The position numbers and the translations under genes were made by a program. The notes below the pieces were generated by a model. It worked only from the letters and a program-made list of their open reading frames with translations, had not been told where the DNA came from and searched no databases. Below, in pieces: positions 1-7,375 of a stretch of 64,000 bases of DNA. Position 1 is the stretch's first letter. Every line of letters starts with the position of its first letter. The stretch is from Clostridia bacterium (GTDB taxonomy: Bacteria > Bacillota > Clostridia > Christensenellales > Aristaeellaceae): the NCBI GenBank assembly GCA_017936375.1, contig JAGBFR010000036.1, forward strand, positions 1 to 64,000. Direction: 5' to 3'.

Positions 1-12
1 CTCATAAATGAT

Positions 13-73
13 GAGCCTCCTTTGTTTTCTTTCTGCGGTTGCCGAACCACTTTAAGTATAACAAAGGAGGCTC
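13..73. repeat. 14-bp inverted repeat in the leader of an off-window gene
   Basis: Two perfect 14-bp arms (13-26 and 60-73) flank 33 nt that contain a smaller 6-bp hairpin (35-40 with 45-50). On the minus strand the arm at 13-26 contains AAAGGAGG, 10 nt before an ATG at 5-3, so a minus-strand gene probably starts at the left edge. The other arm could pair with and hide that ribosome-binding site. A weak promoter-like pair (TAGATA 83-78, 17 nt, TATACT 60-55, minus) would leave the upstream arm untranscribed, in which case the repeat would be a DNA operator. The rest of 1-140 shows only a short hairpin near 99-115. Confidence 0.6.
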
Positions 74-140
74 CTTGTATCTAAAGATATTTTATCCTCA
101 CCAGCTCCGCTGGTGGTTAAATAACGCTAAAGCTAGACAA

Positions 141-171
141 ATAAAAGGGAATGCGGCAAACCGCATTCCCT
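141..171 (-). terminator. Terminator of the rnf operon
   Basis: An 11-bp perfect stem (146-156 with 161-171) with a CAAA loop lies just after the rnfB stop and is followed on the minus strand by a T-rich tract. Confidence 0.85.
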
Positions 172-186
172 CTCGTTATGGATAGA

Positions 187-1257
187 TTATTTCTCGGCCG
201 GAGCAGCAGGCTTCACAGCAGGTGCAGCCGGAGCTTTCTTGACCTTGTCCATCTTGTTGCGCGGAGCACGACGATCACGCATGGTGATCGCCTTCTTCGG
301 GCACTTCTCCGCACACAGACCGCAGCCCGTGCAGGCGCCGAGCACCTTGTGCTTCTGCTTGAGCGCGCCCTCGATGGCGTCAAACTTGCACTGCTTGGTA
401 CATATCGTGCAGCCAACGCACTTATCAGGATCGATGTACGCTTCCTTGCGCTGCTCATAGTCAGCCGCCATCGCACCGGTCGGACAGACGTCGGCACAGG
501 CCATGCAGCCCACGCACTTCTCGTAATCGATCTTCGGCACGCCATTCTCCATGGTCAGCGCGCCAAAGTTACAGGCCTTAACGCAGGCTTCGCAGCCGAT
601 GCAGGCCTTATCGCACTTCTCCTTCAGCGCGATACCCTTCTCAGGGTTATGGCAGCTGACGGTGACGACGCGATTGTCCGGCTGCATGCTCAGCACATGC
701 TGCGGGCAGGCGGCGACGCACTTCTTACAGCCCTGGCACTTCTCCTTATCGACAACGGCAATCTTCTTCACCGGATCGACATGAATCGCGCCGAACGGGC
801 AGGCACGCTCGCAGGTGCCGAGGCCAAGACAGGCGTACTGGCAGGACTTGGTGCCGTTATTCACCAGAGAAGCCGCAACGCAGTCGTGAATGCCCTGATA
901 ATCAAACTTTTCGCCGCAGTGCTCGCCATAGCCCTGGCAGGCAACGGTCGCAACCATGCGCGCGCCGACGCTCGCCTCGACGCCCATGATCTCGCCCATC
1001 TTCTTCGCGCAGGCAGGACCGCCGACGGCGCAGGCGCCGATCTCAGCCTTTCCATCCGCAACAGCGGCGGCATAGCCGTCGCAGCCCGGGAAGCCGCAGG
1101 CGCCGCAGTTCGCGCCCGGCAGGCACTCGCGAAGGGCATCAACCTTCGGATCGGATTCAATGGCAAAGACGCGGTTGGTAACGCCCAGCAGCGCGCCAAA
1201 GATCAGACCCAGCGCACTCATCACGATCGCAGCGATCACAATAGCAGAAAAACTCAT
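187..1257 (-). CDS. rnfB: Rnf complex subunit RnfB, polyferredoxin
   Basis: RnfB is the iron-sulfur subunit of the Rnf complex that receives electrons from ferredoxin on the cytoplasmic side. The 356-residue protein has one N-terminal membrane helix (about 5-27), the four-cysteine cluster motif beginning at Cys45 (CGACGFPGC), and then six ferredoxin-type four-cysteine motifs (for example CQGCKKC, CIGCEAC, CVGCMAC, CVGCTIC, CTGCGLC). Seven predicted [4Fe-4S] clusters fit the long clostridial form rather than the shorter proteobacterial one. The C-terminus is a Lys/Ala/Pro-rich tail. The ATG is preceded by GGGAGG. It is the last gene of rnfCDGEAB and is followed by a terminator. Confidence 0.96.
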   Translation of the reverse strand: MSFSAIVIAAIVMSALGLIFGALLGVTNRVFAIESDPKVDALRECLPGANCGACGFPGCDGYAAAVADGKAEIGACAVGGPACAKKMGEIMGVEASVGARMVATVACQGYGEHCGEKFDYQGIHDCVAASLVNNGTKSCQYACLGLGTCERACPFGAIHVDPVKKIAVVDKEKCQGCKKCVAACPQHVLSMQPDNRVVTVSCHNPEKGIALKEKCDKACIGCEACVKACNFGALTMENGVPKIDYEKCVGCMACADVCPTGAMAADYEQRKEAYIDPDKCVGCTICTKQCKFDAIEGALKQKHKVLGACTGCGLCAEKCPKKAITMRDRRAPRNKMDKVKKAPAAPAVKPAAPAEK

Positions 1258-1279
1258 GTTTCATTCCTCCCTCGATCGC

Positions 1280-1855
1280 TTAAATCAGACCGGCAAAGCC
1301 GTTGAACGCAACAGCCATCAGACCGGCGGTAATCAGCGCGCCGGTGAAGCCTTCCATCCACTTGGGCATGTTGCCAAGCGCAAGGCGCTCGCGGATGCCG
1401 GCAAACAGGCAGATGGACAGCGTATAGCCAAGCGCAGACGCAGTACCATTGACGACGGAGAGAATCAGGTTGTACCCCTCCGTCACGTTCAGCTGCGCAA
1501 CGCCCAGAACGGCGCAGTTGGTGGTGATCAGCGGAAGATACACGCCGAGCGCCTGATAGAGGCTGGGCATCATCTTCTTGAGCGCCATCTCAACGATCTG
1601 CACCAGAACAGCGATAACCAGAATGAACGCGATGGTCTGCAGATACTCAAGCTGGAACGGAACGAGCAGGAAAGTGTTAATCAGATAGGCAACCAGAGAG
1701 GCCATTGCCATAACGAAGGTAACAGCCATGCCCATGCCAAAGGCGGTTTCCAGCTTCTTGGATACGCCGAGGAACGGACAGATGCCGTAGAAGCGGGACA
1801 TCGCAAAGTTATTGACGAAGATGGAGCCAATCAGAATCGTAAGAATTTCGCTCAT
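1280..1855 (-). CDS. rnfA: Rnf complex membrane subunit RnfA
   Basis: This 191-residue, very hydrophobic protein has about six predicted membrane helices and the RnfA/NqrE family length. With RnfE it forms the pseudo-symmetric membrane core that carries an iron-sulfur centre across the bilayer. Characteristic stretches are the start MSEILTI, FGICPFLGVS-like residues near 24-31, and TTNCAVLG in the middle, which contains the conserved cysteine of the family. The ATG is preceded by AAGGAGG. It lies 12 nt downstream of rnfE and 22 nt before rnfB, so the genes are translated from one message. Confidence 0.96.
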   Translation of the reverse strand: MSEILTILIGSIFVNNFAMSRFYGICPFLGVSKKLETAFGMGMAVTFVMAMASLVAYLINTFLLVPFQLEYLQTIAFILVIAVLVQIVEMALKKMMPSLYQALGVYLPLITTNCAVLGVAQLNVTEGYNLILSVVNGTASALGYTLSICLFAGIRERLALGNMPKWMEGFTGALITAGLMAVAFNGFAGLI

Positions 1856-1867
1856 ACTCTCTCCTCC

Positions 1868-2464
1868 TTACGCCTTCTTCGGCAGCAGCTTGTTCATCAG
1901 CGCCATCATCAGACCAAGCACGATGAAGCCGCCAGCCGGCTTGACCAGCATATCCATCGGCATGTAGCCGGCCGGCATCACCTGAATGCCGAGCAGCGTG
2001 CCCGCGCCGAACAGCTCACGAACCGCGCAGATCATGGTGATCGCACAGGTGAAGCCCAGACCCATGCCCAGGCCATCCACGATGGACGCAAGCGGCTTAT
2101 TCTTGAAGGCAAACGCTTCTGCGCGGCCAAAGATGATGCAGTTGACAACGATCAGCGGAATGAACACGCCCAGCGCAGCATCCAGAGCCGGGACAAACGC
2201 CTTGATGATCAGCTGAACAATGGTAACAAATGTAGCAATGACGACGATGAACGCCGGAATACGAATCTGATCCGGAATCGCCTTGCGCAGCAGAGAAATA
2301 ACCAGATTAGAGAAAACAAGAACGAACGTTGTTGCCAGACCCATGCCAATACCGTTGAAGACAGCGGTAGTGATTGCCAGAGTCGGGCACATACCCAGCA
2401 CCATGCGGAACGTGGGGTTCTCATCGATGATGCCGTTCATGAAGATTTTACGGAGTTCCTTCAT
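1868..2464 (-). CDS. rnfE: Rnf complex membrane subunit RnfE
   Basis: This 198-residue integral membrane protein is of the RnfE/NqrD family, paralogous to RnfA and with the same helix pattern. Diagnostic parts are the N-terminal NGIIDENPTFRMVLGMCP region, which holds one conserved cysteine, and VVNCIIFGRAEAFA in the middle, which holds the other. The start codon directly abuts the rnfG stop codon, and the AGGAGGTG ribosome-binding site lies inside the 3' end of rnfG, so translation is coupled. It acts in electron transfer across the membrane between RnfB and the FMN-bearing RnfG/RnfD. Confidence 0.96.
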   Translation of the reverse strand: MKELRKIFMNGIIDENPTFRMVLGMCPTLAITTAVFNGIGMGLATTFVLVFSNLVISLLRKAIPDQIRIPAFIVVIATFVTIVQLIIKAFVPALDAALGVFIPLIVVNCIIFGRAEAFAFKNKPLASIVDGLGMGLGFTCAITMICAVRELFGAGTLLGIQVMPAGYMPMDMLVKPAGGFIVLGLMMALMNKLLPKKA

Positions 2465-4873
2465 TTACTGCACCTCCTCGGCGGCCTGCTTGAGAGCATT
2501 GTTAATGGCGTTGCTGGTCAGCGTCACGCCGGACTTGACGTCAATCTGAGCGGTCGCAATATCCTGACCGACCAGCGCGTCAAACACGGCGGTATCGGCA
2601 ACCAGATCCGCGCCGAAGCCCGGAGTCTCGCCATGCTCAGTCACAACGACGGAGACGATCTTGCCGTCAGCGCCAACCTCGACGTCGACCTTCATCGGCT
2701 GGAAGCCGGTGACTTCGCAGGTCGTAACCGTAGAAACAGCAGCCTCTTCGGAGGTCTCCGGCAGGGTCGACGGCGTAGCGGCAGCCGCCTGCTTGAGGGC
2801 TTCGTTGATGGCATTGCTGGTCAGCGTCACGCCGGCCTTGACGTCGATCTGAGCGGTCGCGATATCCTGACCAACCAGCGCGTCAAACACGGCGGTGTCA
2901 GCAATCAGATCCGCGCCGAAGCCCGGAGTCTCTCCATGCTCAGTCACAACGATGGAGACGATCTTGCCGTCCGCGCCAACCTCGACGTCAACCTTCATCG
3001 GCTGGAAGCCGGTGACTTCGCAGGTCGTAACCGTAGAAACAGCAGCCTCTTCAGAGGTCTCCGGCAGGGTCGCCGGCGTAGCGGCAGCCGCCTGCTTGAG
3101 GGCATCGTTGATAGCGTTGCTGGTCAGCGTCACGCCGGCCTTGACGTCGATCTGAGCGGTCGCGATATCCTGACCAACCAGCGCGTCAAACACGGCGGTA
3201 TCAGCGATCAGATCCGCGCCAAAGCCCGGAGTCTCGCCATGCTCAGTCACGGAAACGGAGGCAATCTTGCCCTCGCCGTTCACTTCGATAGCAACCTTCA
3301 TCGGCTGGAAACCAGTCGCCTCATAGAAAGGCACCTCGACCGGCGCAGCCTCTTCGGCGGCAGGAGCAGCTTCCTCGACAGGCTCTTCGACAGCCGGGGC
3401 AGCCTCGACAGGCTCTTCCTTAACAACTTCGATGCCATTGGCGGCGGCAGCCTGCGCAATCGCATTGTTGATGGCCGTGCTGGTCAGCGTCACGCCGGCC
3501 TTCACGTCGATACCGGCCGTCGCCAGATCCTGACCGGCCAGCGCAGAAAGCGCCTCCTCCGTCAGCAGATCTGCGCCAAAGCCCGGAGTCTCGCCATGCT
3601 CGGGAGCAGAAACGGAGACGATCTTGCCATCAGCAACCTCAATGTAGAGGATGAACTTGGCAAAGCCCTTCACCGTATACGGATCACCCGGGATCACAGC
3701 GGCGCCGTCGGCAGAGCCGTCAGCAGCAGCCTGCTTGAGCGCGTCGTTGATGGCGTTGCTGGTCAGCGTCACGCCGGACCTGACGTCAATCTGAGCGGTC
3801 GCGATATCCTGACCGACCAGCGCGTCAAACACGGCGGTATCCGCGATCAGATCCGCGCCGAAGCCCGGAGTCTCGCCATGCTCGGTCACGGACACGGAGG
3901 CAATCTTGCCCTCGCCGTCCACTTCGATGGCAACCTTCATCGGCTGGAAGCCGGTGACCTCATACGTCTTCGCACCGCCCTCGGCCGGAGCGCCGGCCAT
4001 CTTGAGAGCCTCATTGATGGCGTTGCTGGTCAGCGTCACGCCGGCCTTGACGTCAATCTGGGCAGTCGCAATATCCTGACCGACCAGGGCGTCAAACACA
4101 GCAGTATCCGCGATCAGATCCGCGCCGAAGCCCGGGGTCTCGCCATGCTCGGTCACGGACACGGAGGCAATCTTGCCCTCGCCGTCCACTTCGATGGCGA
4201 CCTTCATCGGTGCAAAGCCGGTGACGTCGTAAGTATTGGCAGAGGCTTCAGCCACGGTCTCTTCGGCCGGAGCTTCCTCGCTGCCGGCAGAAGCGGCAAG
4301 GATCGCTTCCTTATCGCCCGCCTGCGGCGCAACGCCAAGCTGATTCTTGGTGTAGGTCAGCATCTCGGCGACAGCATTCCTGAAGGCGCTGGAAGACACG
4401 GTCGCGCCGCCGATGGTGTCAACATGGTCGTTCAGCGTGTCCGGATCAGCCGGGATCGCGATGAACTGCTCCATGAAGGGCGCCTCGCCAACCTTGCTGC
4501 CCAGACCGGCAGTCTCCTGCAGCGCGCCGACATAGGTCTGGGTCACCCAGCCCTCAGCGCTCACGCCCAGGGTGATCGGAATCGGTCCGCCGTAGCCCTG
4601 CGGATTGGCAACAAGCGCATAGCCCTTGATTTCGCCGGCTTCATCCTTGCCGGTGAACAGCTGCGCAATCACGCTCTCCTCAGACAGGCCTTCGATGTTC
4701 TCGACTTCTTCATAGCTGCAGCCGGGAAGCACCTTCTCAAGGGCGGCCTTCTGCGCAGCAATCTTCTGCTCCGCGATCGGGCCCTTGGTGACTTCGTTGG
4801 TCACCGCCAGCGCAACGGCGGCGACGCAGGAGAAGATGAAAAGACGAATCGCAAGCTTCAGAATATCACGCAT
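2465..4873 (-). CDS. rnfG: RnfG with six extra tandem FMN-binding modules
   Basis: Residues 1-180 are a complete RnfG: an N-terminal membrane helix (about 7-25), an ETAGLGSK loop (120-127) and the flavinylation motif GGAT with Thr158, where RnfG proteins carry FMN by a phosphoester bond. The remaining 620 residues hold six further modules of about 80 residues at roughly 214-293, 303-382, 398-476, 516-594, 617-696 and 718-797. Each has HGETPGFGA followed by (K/R)(A/S)GVTLTS, and the candidate FMN threonines are 280, 369, 462, 582, 683 and 784. Modules 1, 2, 4, 5 and 6 are nearly identical; module 3 has diverged and is followed by a Glu/Pro/Ala-rich linker (about 477-515). Usual RnfG length is about 200 residues, so this is a fourfold enlargement. 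It overlaps the end of rnfD by 8 nt. RnfG identity is certain; flavin loading of the repeats is inference. Confidence 0.95.
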   Translation of the reverse strand: MRDILKLAIRLFIFSCVAAVALAVTNEVTKGPIAEQKIAAQKAALEKVLPGCSYEEVENIEGLSEESVIAQLFTGKDEAGEIKGYALVANPQGYGGPIPITLGVSAEGWVTQTYVGALQETAGLGSKVGEAPFMEQFIAIPADPDTLNDHVDTIGGATVSSSAFRNAVAEMLTYTKNQLGVAPQAGDKEAILAASAGSEEAPAEETVAEASANTYDVTGFAPMKVAIEVDGEGKIASVSVTEHGETPGFGADLIADTAVFDALVGQDIATAQIDVKAGVTLTSNAINEALKMAGAPAEGGAKTYEVTGFQPMKVAIEVDGEGKIASVSVTEHGETPGFGADLIADTAVFDALVGQDIATAQIDVRSGVTLTSNAINDALKQAAADGSADGAAVIPGDPYTVKGFAKFILYIEVADGKIVSVSAPEHGETPGFGADLLTEEALSALAGQDLATAGIDVKAGVTLTSTAINNAIAQAAAANGIEVVKEEPVEAAPAVEEPVEEAAPAAEEAAPVEVPFYEATGFQPMKVAIEVNGEGKIASVSVTEHGETPGFGADLIADTAVFDALVGQDIATAQIDVKAGVTLTSNAINDALKQAAAATPATLPETSEEAAVSTVTTCEVTGFQPMKVDVEVGADGKIVSIVVTEHGETPGFGADLIADTAVFDALVGQDIATAQIDVKAGVTLTSNAINEALKQAAAATPSTLPETSEEAAVSTVTTCEVTGFQPMKVDVEVGADGKIVSVVVTEHGETPGFGADLVADTAVFDALVGQDIATAQIDVKSGVTLTSNAINNALKQAAEEVQ
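2483..4234 (-). repeat. Six tandem FMN-binding-module repeats inside rnfG
   Basis: Coding repeats of about 240 bp lie at 3995-4234 (module 1), 3728-3967 (2), 3446-3682 (3), 3092-3328 (4), 2786-3025 (5) and 2483-2722 (6). All except module 3 are close copies at DNA level over long stretches, and modules 5 and 6 also share a preceding linker beginning TLPETSEEAAVSTVTT. The similarity indicates recent duplication or gene conversion. Confidence 0.95.
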
Positions 4874-5816
4874 TCTTCTTTACCTCCCCAAAGCTCTTCA
4901 CGCCGGTCACGCGCTCGATCAGCGGGGACGCGACGTTCATCAGCAGGATGGCGTAGGAGCACCATTCCGCCGGGGTCTTCTTGCAGTAGCGGAAAACAAA
5001 CAGCAGCAGGCCACAGCCCAGACCGAAGACGATCTTACCCTTATTGGTAGCAGGAGAAGAAGAGTAATCAGTCGCCATGAAGAACGCACCGAGGATCAGA
5101 CCGCCGGAGAGCAGCTGATACAGGGTCACATTCACATCAAAGCCGGTCGCCAGCAGATAGCACACGGCAAAGGAGCCAAGGAAGGCTGCCGGGATGTGCC
5201 AGCTGATGACCTTCTTCCAGAGCAGATACGCAGCGCCGATGAGCAGCGCGATCTTGCTGGTCTCACCGATGGTGCCGGGGCAGTCGCCCAGGAAGAGCTG
5301 CAGCAGCGTGAAGGTTTCCTTGGAGGCACCGGAGATCGGCGTCGCAGAAGCGATCGCATCAACGCCGGCCAGGTTACCAAACTGCGCTGGAGCGAAGGAC
5401 GTCATCACCGTCGCCCAGGAAAGCGCGAGAATCGCGCGGGCAGCGAGCGCCGGGTTGATGAAGTTCTGGCCGATACCGCCAAAGATCATCTTGCACAGCA
5501 GGATCGCAATGACAGAGCCGATAATCGGCATCCAGTACGGCGCAGTGGACGGCAGGTTCATCGCGAGGAGCATGCCGGTGACCACAGCGCTGAAATCGCC
5601 GACAGACACCTTCTGATGCGCGGCCTTGCAGTAGAACCATTCGCTCAGCACCGCTGCCGCAACGGACAGCGCGAGAATCACCGCAGCGCGATAGCCAAAG
5701 AACAGCACGCCGGCAGCGCAGGCAGGCAGCATGGCAATGCAGACATCCTGCATAATGCTCCTGGTCGAAACATTATCGCGCAGATGCGGAGAAGACGAAA
5801 CAACATACTTAGACAT
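4866..5816 (-). CDS. rnfD: Rnf complex membrane subunit RnfD
   Basis: This 316-residue polytopic protein is of the RnfD/NqrB family, which carries a covalent FMN and takes part in ion translocation. Visible hallmarks are SSSPHLRDN at 7-15, FGGIGQNFINPALAARA at about 112-128, and the flavinylation motif SAT with Thr159 in the segment GVDAIASATP. About nine to ten hydrophobic segments are present. The ATG is preceded by GGAGG at 9 nt. The gene overlaps rnfG by 8 nt and follows rnfC by 21 nt, so it is the second gene of the operon. Confidence 0.96.
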   Translation of the reverse strand: MSKYVVSSSPHLRDNVSTRSIMQDVCIAMLPACAAGVLFFGYRAAVILALSVAAAVLSEWFYCKAAHQKVSVGDFSAVVTGMLLAMNLPSTAPYWMPIIGSVIAILLCKMIFGGIGQNFINPALAARAILALSWATVMTSFAPAQFGNLAGVDAIASATPISGASKETFTLLQLFLGDCPGTIGETSKIALLIGAAYLLWKKVISWHIPAAFLGSFAVCYLLATGFDVNVTLYQLLSGGLILGAFFMATDYSSSPATNKGKIVFGLGCGLLLFVFRYCKKTPAEWCSYAILLMNVASPLIERVTGVKSFGEVKKNA

Positions 5817-5837
5817 TTTGACGTTCCTCCGTAATCG

Positions 5838-7157
5838 TTAGGACTTTTTGCTTCTGGCGATAGCCTTGGCAACGCGGCAGCTCTGCGTGAGCTGGCGCTT
5901 GGCCGGGCAGGCGTACGTGCAGGCGCCGCACTCCATGCAGTTCATCGCGCCAAGCGCAATGGCGCCATCGTAATCATCGTGGCGGACCATGGCGTCAATC
6001 TTCGCCGGCATCAGGCCCATCGGGCAGGTGCGGATGCAGCGGCCGCAGCGGATGCACGGAGACTCCTCATCGCTCAGGCCCTCGTCGCCAAAGGCGAGGA
6101 AGCCGCCGAAGTTCTTGGTAATCGGCAGATTGAGAGACGGGACGCTCATGCCCATCATCGGGCCGCCGATGACAAGCTTGCGCACGCCTTCCGTCAGACC
6201 GCCAGCCTGATCGACCAGATCCATAAGATTCGTACCAATGCGCACACGGAAGTTGCACGGATTGGCCACGCGGCCGGCAAAGGTCACCACGCGCTCAACG
6301 AGCGGCTTGCCCTCGCGTACGGCAGCGGACAGCGCAGCACAGGTGGAAACATTGAGCACAACACACTTAACCGCGCTGGGCAGCGCTCCATTGGGTACCT
6401 TGCGGCCAGTCAGCGCGTAAATGAGCATCTTCTCACCGCCCTGCGGGTACATTACCGGCAGCGCAACAACCTCAATGCCCTCCGTCGCAGCAGCCTTGAG
6501 CGCAGAGATCGCCTCGGGCTTATTGTCTTCGATGCCGATCTTGGCAAGCTTCACGCCGGTAGCCTTCATAGCGATGCGGATACCGTCGATAATCTGCGCC
6601 GCAGACTCGATCATGAGACGGTCATCGCTGGTCAGATAGGGCTCGCACTCGGCGCCATTAACGACGAGCGTATCCGGCTTGGGATCCAGCTTGCTGGTGT
6701 CAAGCTTGACGAAAGTCGGGAAAGCCGCGCCGCCAAGACCAACGATGCCAGCATTTCTTGCGATGGAAACAATCTCCTCCGGGGTCAGCGCGTCGACGTT
6801 TTCACACGGGCGCACAGATTCGTCCCAGCGATCCTCGTAATCATTCTCAATGACCACGGCGGGAACGGCGCGGCCGGCGGCGACCGTGCAGGTCGTCACG
6901 GCGATCACCTTGCCGGAGACGGAAGCATGAACAGGCGCGGAGATAAAGCCCTGCGCCTCACCAATCACCTGGCCCAGATTGACCGTATCGCCAACCTTGA
7001 CGCAGCACTTTGCGGGGGCGCCCGCATGCTGAGACAGGGCGATCGTCACCTTAGCCGGTGCAGCGGCGTTCACAATCGGAGCGGCACAGGTGGACGCTTT
7101 GCCGTTGCCGATCTCGTGCGGATGAATACCGCCGCTGAATGCCTGGGTAGTAGCCAC
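5838..7157 (-). CDS. rnfC: Rnf complex subunit RnfC, NADH-binding
   Basis: RnfC is the peripheral cytoplasmic subunit that binds NAD(H) and FMN and passes electrons within Rnf. The start is taken as GTG at 7157, giving 439 residues, the usual length, with GGGAGG 9 nt upstream; a TTG at 7163 is possible. The open frame runs another 78 codons upstream, but that stretch crosses the promoter and is not RnfC-like. Motifs are GGIHPHEIG (9-17), the glycine-rich GLGGAAFPTFVK (140-151), NGAECEPYLTSD (167-178), and two ferredoxin motifs, CIRCGRCIRTCP and CMECGACTYACP, between about 368 and 418. It is the first gene of the operon. Confidence 0.95.
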   Translation of the reverse strand: MATTQAFSGGIHPHEIGNGKASTCAAPIVNAAAPAKVTIALSQHAGAPAKCCVKVGDTVNLGQVIGEAQGFISAPVHASVSGKVIAVTTCTVAAGRAVPAVVIENDYEDRWDESVRPCENVDALTPEEIVSIARNAGIVGLGGAAFPTFVKLDTSKLDPKPDTLVVNGAECEPYLTSDDRLMIESAAQIIDGIRIAMKATGVKLAKIGIEDNKPEAISALKAAATEGIEVVALPVMYPQGGEKMLIYALTGRKVPNGALPSAVKCVVLNVSTCAALSAAVREGKPLVERVVTFAGRVANPCNFRVRIGTNLMDLVDQAGGLTEGVRKLVIGGPMMGMSVPSLNLPITKNFGGFLAFGDEGLSDEESPCIRCGRCIRTCPMGLMPAKIDAMVRHDDYDGAIALGAMNCMECGACTYACPAKRQLTQSCRVAKAIARSKKS

Positions 7158-7224
7158 AGACAAGTTCCTCCCTTCGATTTTCAAGTGTTCTTTATTTGAA
7201 CCTGAAAACAAAATGATACGCTTT

Positions 7225-7253
7225 ATTATACCACACAAGCATGTAAAATGAAA
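7225..7253 (-). promoter_or_regulatory. Probable sigma-A promoter of the rnf operon
   Basis: On the minus strand a perfect TATAAT (7230-7225) lies 17 nt from TTTCAT (7253-7248), about 70 nt upstream of the rnfC start. The -35 element is poor. The yicC promoter at 30157-30185 has the same two hexamers and spacing. Confidence 0.65.
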
Positions 7254-7331
7254 TATTGATTTAGCCAAATAACCATTGTTAATTTTGTACTCAGCGGAGA
7301 TTCGTCCGGACTCTTTACATGCCGCAAATAC

Positions 7332-7370
7332 AGAACGGCGGTCTGTTATTCCCCAACAGACCGCCGTTCT
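7332..7370 (-). terminator. Terminator of spoIVA
   Basis: A perfect 16-bp stem (7332-7347 with 7355-7370) and a 7-nt loop lie 5 nt after the spoIVA stop codon. The T tract behind it is short, so the long GC-rich stem is the main evidence. Confidence 0.8.
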
Positions 7371-7375
7371 ATGTG

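Noticed and set aside
76-186. A short plus-strand frame from a TTG at 76, behind AAAGGAGG
   Set aside because: The ribosome-binding site arises only because the inverted repeat is palindromic, and the frame runs through the rnf terminator into rnfB.
2483-4234. CRISPR or satellite-like array
   Set aside because: The repeats are about 240 bp, keep the reading frame and encode complete protein modules.
1160-5050. A 1296-codon plus-strand open frame across the Rnf genes
   Set aside because: It is antisense to four clearly identified rnf genes, its product is an unnatural His/Gln/Arg-rich text, and the repeats in it are the mirror of the rnfG modules. High GC keeps antisense frames open here.
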